NCBI GenBank assembly: GCA_003557965.1
Contig: PWND01000180.1
Span: 1-25,052, forward strand
Source of the DNA: Bacteroidales bacterium
Lineage (GTDB): Bacteria; Bacteroidota; Bacteroidia; Bacteroidales; UBA7960
Length of the DNA: 25,052 nt
Direction: 5' to 3'
Part shown: positions 16,982 through 25,052 of the stretch, in pieces
Position numbering within the stretch: the first letter of the stretch is position 1
Layout: every line of letters starts with the position of its first letter
The notes under the pieces: model-generated
Databases searched by the model: none
Told to the model about the DNA's origin: nothing
What the model saw: only the letters and a program-made list of their open reading frames with translations
Position numbers and translations under genes: made by a program

Positions 16982-19423
16982 TTATTTATTCTTCTTTTTT
17001 ATATCATTTACAAGTTTTTCATTTTCCTTTTTCAAACGTACCAGTTCATTCTTGAGCTCCTTTATTTCACCTTCCAGCTTTACATTCTGTTCTGAAAATA
17101 CTTCATGAGCTTCTTTGCTGGCAGTAACATCATTAGCAATTTTAAATATTTTAGTTACATTTCCATTTGTATCAAAAATAGGAGCATAGGTTTCCATAAG
17201 GTGAAATGTGTTGTCATTTATCACAACCTTAGTTTGCTGCTTCTTTATGCTGCCGTTTTTAAGGTCATCCCAAAACCTTTTATACTCTTTTTTTTGTTCA
17301 TCAGTAAAGTCAATTTTATAAGCATGATGTTTCCCAACAGCTTCACTTCTTGGAATGCCCAAAAAGTTACAATACGAGTCAGAGATATTTGTTACATATC
17401 CTTCGAGGTCGTACTCAAGCGTATAACTTGATGCGTTTAAGGCATTGATAATACCCTCAGTTTCACTGGTTTTTCTGGCCATTTCTTCTTGCGTTGCAGA
17501 AAGTTCTTCCATGTTTTGTCTCATTTCTTCTTCCTGGGATTTCATTTCTTCTGCCTGCCTTTGTGATTTTTCCAGCAACTCATTAGTGCGTATGTTTATT
17601 TTAATGTTGGAAATTGTAGAAGCAATACTTTCACCGTTTTTTTCAATAAATTCAATTTGGTGTTTTTCAAACTTTTTAAAAGATGCTAATTCAATAATTC
17701 CATAAACTTCTTCATTAAGGATGAGAGGTACAATAAGAAGAGCTTTAGGCCTTTCGAACCCTAAGCCGGAGCCAATTTTCCCGTAAGAGTCGGGGATGTC
17801 AGTCATATAAATAGTTTTAGCTTCTCTAAAACATGTTCCTATGAGCCCTTCACCGATTTCAACTTTCTTTTCAATAAATTTCTGCCTGTCGTAAGCATAG
17901 CATGCAGTCATTTCAAGGTACTTGTTAGCCGGATCGTTATCATTAAGAATAAAGATGCCGCCTTGATTTGCACCAACGTAATTAACCAGATTTTGAATTA
18001 CTTTTAAAGAAAGTGATTCAATGTTATCATTATCAATTCTTAGTATTTCGCCAAATTTTGCGTAGCCTTCAGTTGCCCAGCTTCTTTTTTCATCTTCAAT
18101 TTTTCTTACACTTTCTTCTTCTTTGGCTTTTAGCAAGTTGTCCCTCATATTTAAAAGTGACTTACCCAGAATGTCCTCATCGCTAAGCAAGTTTAATTCT
18201 GTTTCAAGGTCTCCTTGTCCAATTTTGGAAGAAAATTCACTTTTTTCAGCTAATCCTTCAATAGATGTATTTAGAGCATTGCCCATCTTTTGAAATTCAT
18301 CACCGGTCTCAAACTTAAAGTGCATGCTTTTTTCTACTTTTCCTTTTGATAATCCTTCAAGAATGCTTGTAATGTTTTTTATCGGGAATGTAATTTTTTT
18401 GGAGATATACCATGTAATAAATACTATTAGCAAAATGCCAATAATGCCGATTATCATGGATACTGCCAGATCGTTGTTAGCACTTCTGGTTATTACGCTC
18501 ACAGGAACACTAATGCCTACGGTCCAGTATACATCAATTCCGTCAATACTAATTGGGTAGAAACTCACATAGCTTTCAGCTCCTGTAAAGTGATCGTAAA
18601 TATTTGCAGAAAAAGCTTCGCCATTTGTTATTCTTTCTTCAATGTTTTGTATTTCGTACATTTCAGGAGCACGGTTGTACAAAGAGAGTCCAAGATTTCC
18701 TGCATTTGGATGAGCAACAAAAAGCATGTTTCTCGATAAAACAAAAGCATAACTGCTTTCAAACGGCGATATTTCAAGGATTATATTTTGAAACCTAGAT
18801 AAATCAATATCAATTCCTACTAATCCAATAAATTCATTATCGGTTAAGATAGGTACAGACACATTGGTAGAGAGAACTTCATCTTCAGGCCTGCCGGTAT
18901 ATGAGTACGGTTCGGGGTCGTTAAAAAGCTCAAATTTTCCTGTTTTTAATTCATAATACATGCTATTTACATCGTCTCCATCAAGATGTCTTTCTACTTT
19001 AAGTTCTTTTATATCGCCATTTTCCCTGTACCATCCCCATAAAACCCTTCCGTATGGCTGGTGCCATGCTGTGTCAACATGATAATATTCCCAACTGGTT
19101 GCAATGGAAATATAATCAGGGTTTGCAATTAAGATGTCTTTTTGTATATCCAGGTATATTGAATCCCTGATATCTCTTGGATATTTATGCCACGACAGAA
19201 AGCTATTTCTAATATTACGGGCTACATTAATATCTGTATTAATTCTGTCTTGTAAAAGATTTGCCGTTTTTTCTGCTTCAAGGTAAATAATCTCTTTTGA
19301 GTCTTGAATATCTCTGTTGCGGGAATTTAAACTAATGTAACCTAAAGCTGCAGTAAAAACAACTACAGTAGAAATAATAATGAACAACTGTAGTTTTTGC
19401 TTAATATTAAATTTAAATTTCAT
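16982..19423 (-). CDS. Membrane sensor 1: dCache-HAMP-GAF-coiled coil-PAS, no output domain
   Basis: 813 residues. TM1 (11-31) and TM2 (319-341) bracket a periplasmic double-Cache domain (about 35-315; VGIDIDLSRF near 202-211 and FVAHPNAG near 235-242 are typical). HAMP follows (341-395) with a second HAMP-like helix pair (about 400-432), a GAF domain (468-606; ANQGGIFIL, IGEGLIGTC, YGIIELASF), a coiled coil (610-655), a PAS domain (656-770; SEAVGKHH, IFKIANDVT) and a second coiled coil ending in KKKNK. No histidine kinase, GGDEF, cyclase, PP2C or chemoreceptor tip can be seen. It presumably binds a small molecule outside the cell and passes a signal through the inner coiled coils to an unknown partner. 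It is a paralogue of the two upstream sensor genes. Confidence 0.87.
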   Translation of the reverse strand: MKFKFNIKQKLQLFIIISTVVVFTAALGYISLNSRNRDIQDSKEIIYLEAEKTANLLQDRINTDINVARNIRNSFLSWHKYPRDIRDSIYLDIQKDILIANPDYISIATSWEYYHVDTAWHQPYGRVLWGWYRENGDIKELKVERHLDGDDVNSMYYELKTGKFELFNDPEPYSYTGRPEDEVLSTNVSVPILTDNEFIGLVGIDIDLSRFQNIILEISPFESSYAFVLSRNMLFVAHPNAGNLGLSLYNRAPEMYEIQNIEERITNGEAFSANIYDHFTGAESYVSFYPISIDGIDVYWTVGISVPVSVITRSANNDLAVSMIIGIIGILLIVFITWYISKKITFPIKNITSILEGLSKGKVEKSMHFKFETGDEFQKMGNALNTSIEGLAEKSEFSSKIGQGDLETELNLLSDEDILGKSLLNMRDNLLKAKEEESVRKIEDEKRSWATEGYAKFGEILRIDNDNIESLSLKVIQNLVNYVGANQGGIFILNDNDPANKYLEMTACYAYDRQKFIEKKVEIGEGLIGTCFREAKTIYMTDIPDSYGKIGSGLGFERPKALLIVPLILNEEVYGIIELASFKKFEKHQIEFIEKNGESIASTISNIKINIRTNELLEKSQRQAEEMKSQEEEMRQNMEELSATQEEMARKTSETEGIINALNASSYTLEYDLEGYVTNISDSYCNFLGIPRSEAVGKHHAYKIDFTDEQKKEYKRFWDDLKNGSIKKQQTKVVINDNTFHLMETYAPIFDTNGNVTKIFKIANDVTASKEAHEVFSEQNVKLEGEIKELKNELVRLKKENEKLVNDIKKKNK

Positions 19424-19715
19424 TATTTATGTACGTGTTTTGTTTATAACTAACAAGTGGAGCGGCTACGAATATACAAAACTTTTTTTCAAGAAAAACA
19501 TTTCTAGATAATTAATATTAATAAAATTGTAATTGTAACTGTGCGATTAGTTACACTTCAAATTTTAATTGGCATTAAGGGTTTCGCAAGTTCAGTGTAA
19601 AACTGATTGATATAGAATCCTGGATTATGGGTGTTTTTATCTAACTTCTTAAAAATCATCTAATGTAGCAAGCTCTTGCTTCAATATAGCTTTCACTTTT
19701 GAGCTTTTCACAGTA
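19424..19715 (-). promoter_or_regulatory. 292-base gap upstream of sensor 1 with an inverted repeat
   Basis: I see no gene and no exact TAnnTTTG box here. It contains the inverted repeat TGTAACT-8-AGTTACA (19534-19555), about 110 bases before the sensor 1 start, a possible operator. The self-complementary AGCAAGCTCTTGCT (19667-19680) lies near the end of the upstream gene and could help terminate it, though no T run follows closely. Confidence 0.3.
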
Positions 19716-22082
19716 TTAACCTGATTTTAACAATTCCTGGGTGATGTCAACATAAACTTCTATTACATGTTTAAGATTTCCTTGTTCATCAAATTCAGGT
19801 TTTGCTAGTCCTTTAACAAGAAATTCACTACCATCTTTGGCAATTTTCTTAAAAACGCTTTTTATTGTTATGCCATTATTCATATCTTCCCAAAACTTTT
19901 TATAACCAGCAGATTCTCTGAAGTTTTTATTATCGAAAAGTATTCCATGGTGTTTACCAATAAGTTCGCCTTCTGCATATTTAGAAATACTATTAAATAT
20001 GTTATTGGTTTTTTCTATTATTCCATGTTCGTCATATTGAAGCATTGCTAAAAATTCGTTGCTTGTTTCTAATTCTTTAGCCAGTTGCTTTTCTTTCCGT
20101 TCCATTTCTTCTTGTGTGGCAGCAAGTTCTTCCATGTTTTGTCGCATCTCTTCTTCTTGAGCCTTCATTTCTTCTGCTTGTTTTTGTGACTGTTCTAGCA
20201 GATTATTAGTATGGATGTTTGTTTTAATATTTGAAATTGTGGATGCAACACTTTCACCAACCTTTTCAACAAATTCAATATGGTGTTTTTCAAATGGTTC
20301 AAAGGAAGCGAGTTCTATAACTCCGTATATTTCATCATTAAGGTTAAGAGGGACAATCAGCAGGGCTTTGGCATCTTCATAACCTAGTCCGCTCATAATT
20401 TTTGTATAGGATTCCGGGATATCAGTCATGTATATTGTTTTGCCTTCTTTGTAGCATGCGCCAATAAGCCCTTCACCGATTTCTATTCTCTTTTCAAGGA
20501 ATTTTTGCCTGTCGAATGCAAAGCAAGCTGTCATTTCAAGGATTTTTTTCTCTTCATCAGAATCATTTAATACAAAAATTCCTCCCTGGTTTGCTCCCAA
20601 ATAATGAACCAGGTTTTGTATAACTTTAAAGGATAATGACTCCAAATCATCATTATCAATTCTGAGAATTTCTCCAAATTTTGCATATCCCTCAGTAGCC
20701 CAATTTCTTTTTTGGTCTTCTTCTTTCCTTTTTTGGTTTTCTTTTTCTGCTTCTACAAGGCCTTTTCTCATATTAAGAAGCGCTTTCCCGAGCTGGTCAT
20801 TATCACTTAAAAGAGAGTATTCAGTATCAAGCTTGCCTTGTTCAATATCTTGGGCAAATGACACAGTATCTTTTAAGCCTTTTACTAAAGTATTTGTTGC
20901 GATGGCCATTTCAGTCATTTCATCACTTCCTTTAGAAACTTTAAGGCTTTTAACATCTTCCAAATTACCTGTAGCAAGTGTCTTTAGTACTGATGTAGCC
21001 TTATTTACCGGGTTGGCAATATAGTTTGCTATTCTTATTATAACAAAAATAACAATACTTAAAGCCGCAAGCCCTAAAAAGATTATTATGTAAAATTGCC
21101 TGTTTGCAACACTTTTAATTTCCGACATTGGTACTTCAATAATAAATGACCATGGAGTTGGAGTATCTCCGACTGAGATTGGTGTATAAATTTTTAAAGT
21201 TTCTTCTCCAAGGTCTTCACTATATCCTATAGCAGTAGCATTAATACCTTGCTGAATGTACTCAATTGCTTGCATATCATAATAAACAAACTCATAAGCA
21301 GTTCTTCCAATATTATTAATATTAGGGTGGGCAACAATTTGTCCGCTGTTAGAGACTATTTTCCCAAAACCACTGTTATAAAACTGCATTCCGGAGATTA
21401 TATCATATAAAGATTCCAGTTCAATATCAATTGCTAATACTCCCCTGTATTCGCCATCAATCACAACCGGAACGGCAGTAGTTGTCATTAGTATTTCATC
21501 TTCAGCCTGGCCTGTAAAAGAGTAGTAATACGGGTCAATTATTGCTTCTTGTAAGGTAGCTTTTGGAATAGTAATATATGGCCCATACTCAATTTCAACT
21601 TCTTCTTCAGGAGGCGTAGTCATATCAACGTACCTGACAATTTCTCCGTTTGAGTAGTAGTAATTAAGGTCAAAAATACCGGATTGTGTACCAAAGTTGC
21701 TACCGGCATATATAGAGTCAGCTTTGTCAAAACCCTCAGGTTCCCATCGTGTCCACACAGCCAAAAAGTCCGGATTTGCTTCTATTGTTTTTGCCAGCGT
21801 TTTATCCAGAATTAACCTGTCAGGATTCCCTGATTCAATTAATGCTTCTGATGTATGTGCCAGTGACCTTGTGATGTCCATGCTGTAATTTATGTATTCT
21901 GAAAATGTGTTGGCGTAGTTTTGGCTATTACTTTCCAATAACCTTTTGGCACTGATAATTTCATTCGTCCTGCTGTTTATTGCAAGATACCCCAAAACAA
22001 AAATGAAAATTAATGCAATAGCTGATAATACTAAAAATATCATCTTTTGCTTTAATTTCAAATTCAAAAAAAAGTTTACCAT
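19716..22082 (-). CDS. Membrane sensor 2: dCache-HAMP-GAF-coiled coil-PAS, no output domain
   Basis: 788 residues with the same layout as sensor 1: TM1 (13-33), dCache (about 37-325), TM2 (330-350), HAMP (350-405), HAMP-like helices (about 410-445), GAF (480-620), coiled coil (625-675) and PAS (676-783). The HAMP-to-coiled-coil part is very close to sensor 1 (for example ATEGYAKFGEILRIDND). The ends differ. The dCache domain has its own ligand region (about 113-170, with SGIFDLNYYYSNGEI) and lacks the WYRENG segment of sensors 1 and 3. The PAS domain is of another kind (ISKYAEGELIGKHHGILF, YVDIT) and has no coiled coil after it. This suggests a different input and possibly a different internal cue feeding a common relay. 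The start aligns with the paralogues at the TM1 segment. Confidence 0.87.
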   Translation of the reverse strand: MVNFFLNLKLKQKMIFLVLSAIALIFIFVLGYLAINSRTNEIISAKRLLESNSQNYANTFSEYINYSMDITRSLAHTSEALIESGNPDRLILDKTLAKTIEANPDFLAVWTRWEPEGFDKADSIYAGSNFGTQSGIFDLNYYYSNGEIVRYVDMTTPPEEEVEIEYGPYITIPKATLQEAIIDPYYYSFTGQAEDEILMTTTAVPVVIDGEYRGVLAIDIELESLYDIISGMQFYNSGFGKIVSNSGQIVAHPNINNIGRTAYEFVYYDMQAIEYIQQGINATAIGYSEDLGEETLKIYTPISVGDTPTPWSFIIEVPMSEIKSVANRQFYIIIFLGLAALSIVIFVIIRIANYIANPVNKATSVLKTLATGNLEDVKSLKVSKGSDEMTEMAIATNTLVKGLKDTVSFAQDIEQGKLDTEYSLLSDNDQLGKALLNMRKGLVEAEKENQKRKEEDQKRNWATEGYAKFGEILRIDNDDLESLSFKVIQNLVHYLGANQGGIFVLNDSDEEKKILEMTACFAFDRQKFLEKRIEIGEGLIGACYKEGKTIYMTDIPESYTKIMSGLGYEDAKALLIVPLNLNDEIYGVIELASFEPFEKHHIEFVEKVGESVASTISNIKTNIHTNNLLEQSQKQAEEMKAQEEEMRQNMEELAATQEEMERKEKQLAKELETSNEFLAMLQYDEHGIIEKTNNIFNSISKYAEGELIGKHHGILFDNKNFRESAGYKKFWEDMNNGITIKSVFKKIAKDGSEFLVKGLAKPEFDEQGNLKHVIEVYVDITQELLKSG

Positions 22083-22162
22083 GTCAGATATTATTAAAAT
22101 ATATTAGTGGTTATGATATACTAAACCAATAAGAAGCAAGTTTATATAAGTGTTTAGAAAAA

Positions 22163-22198
22163 CAAATATATATTAAAAAATTAAAATAACGAACAAAA
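22163..22198 (-). promoter_or_regulatory. Candidate promoter of sensor 2
   Basis: On the - strand TTTTG (22198-22194) is followed after 23 bases by TATATTTG (22170-22163), an exact TAnnTTTG match. The spacing is at the long end for this promoter type. It would give a leader of about 75 bases. Confidence 0.4.
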
Positions 22199-22261
22199 GA
22201 ATTGGATAAGATATTAAAAATTTAAGATATAAACAAAGGCATATTTATATATGTAGAATGG

Positions 22262-22286
22262 TTAAAATGATTGTAAATCATTTTAA
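22262..22286 (-). terminator. 11-bp perfect hairpin downstream of sensor 3
   Basis: TTAAAATGATT and AATCATTTTAA pair perfectly around a 3-base loop, 26 bases after the sensor 3 stop. The stem is AT-rich and no T tract follows on the - strand, so termination is plausible but not certain. A regulatory hairpin is the alternative. Confidence 0.4.
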
Positions 22287-22312
22287 TTAAGGTTATTGTA
22301 GCAGGCAAAACC

Positions 22313-24745
22313 TTATTTTTTCATGCGCTTATTGATGTTTTTTATTTCTTCTTCAAGCTTTTGTTTCTCCTGAACGCATTTTATTAGTTTATCTTTTTGC
22401 TCCTGAAGTTTTTGTGCAAATTCTTCACTTTGTTTTTTACTTTCAGTAATATCATTAGCAATTTTGAAGATTTTTACAATATCTCCGTTTTGGTCAAATA
22501 TTGGAGTATATGTTTCAGCCAAGTAAACTTCTTTACCTTTTACGTTGAGCTTAACGGTTTGTTTTTTAGTTTTTCCGTCAAGTAATTCATTCCAAAACTG
22601 GTCATAATTTTGCTTTTGATCATGACTAAGGTCCATATCTTTAGTATGATGAGAGTTAACAGCTTCTTCCCTGCTAATACCTAATAGTTTGAGATAAGAA
22701 TTACTGATATTAATTACATATCCTTTTAGGTCATATTCAGTGAGATAGCTTGAAACATTAAGGGCATTAAGTATGCCTTCCATTTCACTGGTTTTCCTGG
22801 CCATTTCTTCCTGGGTAGCTGCAAGCTCTTCCATATTTTGCCTCATTTCTTCTTCTTGTGCTTTCATTTCTTCAGCTTGTTGTTGAGACTGTTCCAGTAA
22901 CTGTGAAGTACGTGCAGCAATTTTGGCATTAGACACTGTAGAAGCAATACTTTCTGCAACTTTTTCAATAAATTCAATCTGATAGTCTTCGAATTTATTG
23001 AAAGAAGCTATTTCCAGCACACCATGTATATCTTCATTCGACATCAAAGGCATTATTATCAGTGCATTAGGGCTGTCTTCGCCAAGCCCGGAAGCTATTT
23101 TCGTATAAGTTTCAGGTATATCAGTTAAGTAAATATATTTCCGCTCAAGATAGCAGGCTCCTACAAGCCCTTCTCCAATTTTTATTTTTCTTTCAACAAA
23201 TTTTTATCTGTCATAAGCATAGCATGCTTTTAAATCCAGGTAAACATCATCATCATCTGCGTCTTCAAGGACAAAAATTCCACCTTGGTTTGCTTCAAGG
23301 TATTTAACCAGGTTTTGTATTACATTGAAAGCTAATTTATCAATATTGCCATGGTCTTGTCTTAAAATATCACTAAACTTAGTAATGCCCTGGGTAATCC
23401 AATTCCTCTTTTTCTCTTCTTCCTGCCTGATTTCTTCTTCTTCCCTGGCTTTTTTAAGGTGGTTTTGCATGTCGAGTAAGGCTTGTCCCAGCTTATCTTC
23501 ATCACTTAGTAACTTTATTTCAGTATCCATATTTCCTTTGCCAATATTTGATGCAAAGTCAGATTTATGAATAAGGCCTTTTATCGAGGTATTAAATGCA
23601 TTACTCATTTCTTCTATTTCGTCACCAGACTTTATGTTAAGCATCATTGATTCATCAAGTTTTCCTTTGGCAATTTGCTTCATCACTTCGGTAGTCTGCT
23701 TTACCGGGTTTGAAATTTTCCTGGAAATCATGCTTATCACTACGGCAATAATTATCAAGCCTATAATTCCGATAATTATGGCTGTAAACAGGTTGCTCAT
23801 TGCCTGCTGCCTTATTTCGCTGTAAGGAACGGCAATAGCTATAGACCATGGTGTTTCAGTTTCTCCAACTACAATTGGAGCATAAGAGTAGTAATATGTT
23901 TCTCCATGTTCGCTTCTGCTCATATAGCTAAAAGCCTCACCATTCTGTATTCTTTCAATAATATTGTGCTCCGTAACATCCTGCCTCAAAAAGTCAGCTA
24001 TTGGCTGTTCTAAAAAACCAGATTCAGGGTGTGCAACACACATTCCCCGGTTGGAAATAATAAACGCATAACTATCGTCAAAAGGCCTTATTGCATTAAC
24101 TATTTCCTGCAGGCTTTCAAGAGTAATATCAAGTCCAACAAGTCCTATATATTCACCTTCGTGAAACATTGGCACTGTTAATGTTGTCATTAGGTAAGCT
24201 GTAATTCCTTCAGTAGCTACCCTGTCAAGGTAAGGTTCCCAAATAGTTTCTCTTCCGGCTTGCTTGGCTGCACCATATAAATCCGGGTCGCCATCTAAAC
24301 TTCTTTCTAACTCCTGATAGCCAATTTGCCCGTTTTCACGGTAAAAGTAGGAGAGGTGGCGGCCATGAGGTAAATCCCAATCGGGCTTATAATATGAATA
24401 TTCCCAACTGTCCCATAATGCATGAAAGTCCGGATTATTTCGGAATATTTCATAATATATCTCATTAAATAATTCTTTCCACTCCTCAACTTCCATACCC
24501 CTGTGAATACGAAAAGCTTGTGCCAGCGTACGTATAACAGACATATCCTGGTTTAACAAGTTTTCGACTGCTTCAGCGTTTTGTGCAGAATAACTGTTTA
24601 CCAGTTGCCTTGTATCATTTAAGGAGGTATTATGTGATTGCCAGCTTATGTACCCTATTGCTGCAGTAAATATCAACATGGTTGTTACCAATACATATAT
24701 TTGGATTTTTTGCTGAATGTTTAATCTTAGTTTTATTTTTTTCAT
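22313..24745 (-). pseudogene. Membrane sensor 3: dCache-HAMP-GAF-coiled coil-PAS, interrupted by in-frame TAA in GAF
   Basis: The 810-position frame aligns with sensor 1 from end to end: TM1, dCache, TM2, HAMP, HAMP-like helices, GAF, coiled coil, PAS (about 654-770) and a final coiled coil ending in KRMKK. Codon 514 (23206-23204 on the - strand) is TAA. The paralogues have AYDRQKF there and this gene reads AYDR-stop-KF, so CAA (Gln) to TAA is the simplest change. The frame is otherwise clean on both sides; the segment between the stop and the next ATG continues the GAF domain (KIGEGLVGACYLERKYIYLTDIP, split here only for reading). The truncated product would keep the membrane sensor and HAMP but lose most of GAF and the relay. 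The ATG at 23053 is an internal Met of GAF and not a likely start. I chose the start at 24745, which aligns with the paralogues, over the ATG at 24793. Confidence 0.88.
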
Positions 24746-25052
24746 GATTGGATTGTTATTCTGAAGAATCATTAAACAAATGTTCGACAACATTTATATT
24801 TTATACTTTGTAAATGTATAAAAAAAATATAAATTTTCATTGTCGTAAATTTTAAAGAAAAATTGTTTAATATGGTTTGTTAATAGGTACTACTGGTAAG
24901 TTGTTGATATTTAGGATTTAACAAAATAAGCAGCTGTGTGTTTTTTTTTGATTGTTAACAATCAGACAATGCGCAATTAAGTTTTTTTAACAAAAGCTTT
25001 GATGTGTAATTATCGAACTTTACATTTTTGAAGTTTCTTACCCACTTTATCC
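24746..25052. other. Upstream region of sensor 3, no gene seen
   Basis: These 307 bases are AT-rich and hold no convincing coding sequence. There is a perfect 16-bp palindrome, TGATTGTTAACAATCA (24949-24964), and a 7-bp inverted repeat AAATGTT-CGAC-AACATTT (24778-24795) just ahead of the chosen start of sensor 3. I see no exact TAnnTTTG box on the - strand. The promoter of the sensor row presumably lies here or beyond the right edge. Confidence 0.4.

Noticed and set aside
22313..23053. Separate 246-residue PAS gene
   Set aside because: Its ATG aligns with an internal Met of the GAF domain of the paralogues, and in-frame GAF sequence continues upstream to the TAA.
3365..23206. General reassignment of TAA to Gln or Glu
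   Set aside because: Eight genes here end in TAA at the expected C-terminus, including fabG directly after GGMKM.
16982..24745. Sensors as histidine kinases or methyl-accepting chemotaxis proteins
   Set aside because: No HisKA or HATPase motifs (H-box, N, G boxes) and no conserved chemoreceptor hairpin tip could be found.
24746..24793. Start of sensor 3 at the ATG at 24793
   Set aside because: It would add 16 residues with no counterpart in the paralogues; the ATG at 24745 gives the same Lys-rich start followed by TM1.

Overview
The window is AT-rich and looks like chromosomal DNA of a Bacteroidota bacterium, probably an uncultured Bacteroidales-like lineage. This rests on four things: a ribosomal protein S1 with the FDWD N-terminal motif and six S1 domains; a eukaryote-like GT3 glycogen synthase; start codons without Shine-Dalgarno tracts; and a few upstream sites matching the Bacteroidota promoter TTTG / TAnnTTTG. 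I see no tRNA, rRNA, CRISPR array, transposase or phage gene. Assignments are made by reading motifs, not by database search.

Layout. On the + strand, positions 1-2354 hold most of rpsA (5' end outside the window) with an EDSK tandem repeat and a very long Lys/Glu-rich tail, followed by a strong terminator. Positions 2480-3988 (+) hold nnr (NAD(P)H-hydrate epimerase/dehydratase), broken by one in-frame TAA. Everything after that is on the - strand. In transcription order (right to left) it runs: three tandem paralogous membrane sensors (dCache-HAMP-GAF-coiled coil-PAS; the first is broken by one in-frame TAA), a secreted TPR-SPOR protein, then a glycogen cluster (GH133-type debranching enzyme, GT4 glycosyltransferase, GH57 alpha-amylase, and a 1429-residue glycogen synthase-phosphorylase fusion), then fabG and a membrane class III nucleotidyl cyclase that converges on nnr.

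How the genes work together. The glycogen cluster is the coherent unit. GT3 elongates, GT35 phosphorolyses, and GH57, GT4 and the debranching-like protein would shape or trim the polymer. No glgC or branching enzyme lies in the window. The debranching-like protein lacks two aspartates that the family normally carries (GRD reads GRF, TWMD reads TWMN), so it may be a divergent or non-catalytic member. The three sensors carry input and relay domains but no recognisable output domain (no kinase, cyclase, GGDEF, phosphatase or MCP tip). What they share most strongly is a coiled-coil segment after the GAF domain.

Points for a second look: two independent in-frame TAA codons in otherwise intact genes (TAA is plainly a normal stop here, since 8 of 12 genes end with it); the synthase-phosphorylase fusion; the debranching active-site changes; the KKxxx pentad tail on the GH57 enzyme; and a nearly perfect 26-bp hairpin behind fabG.
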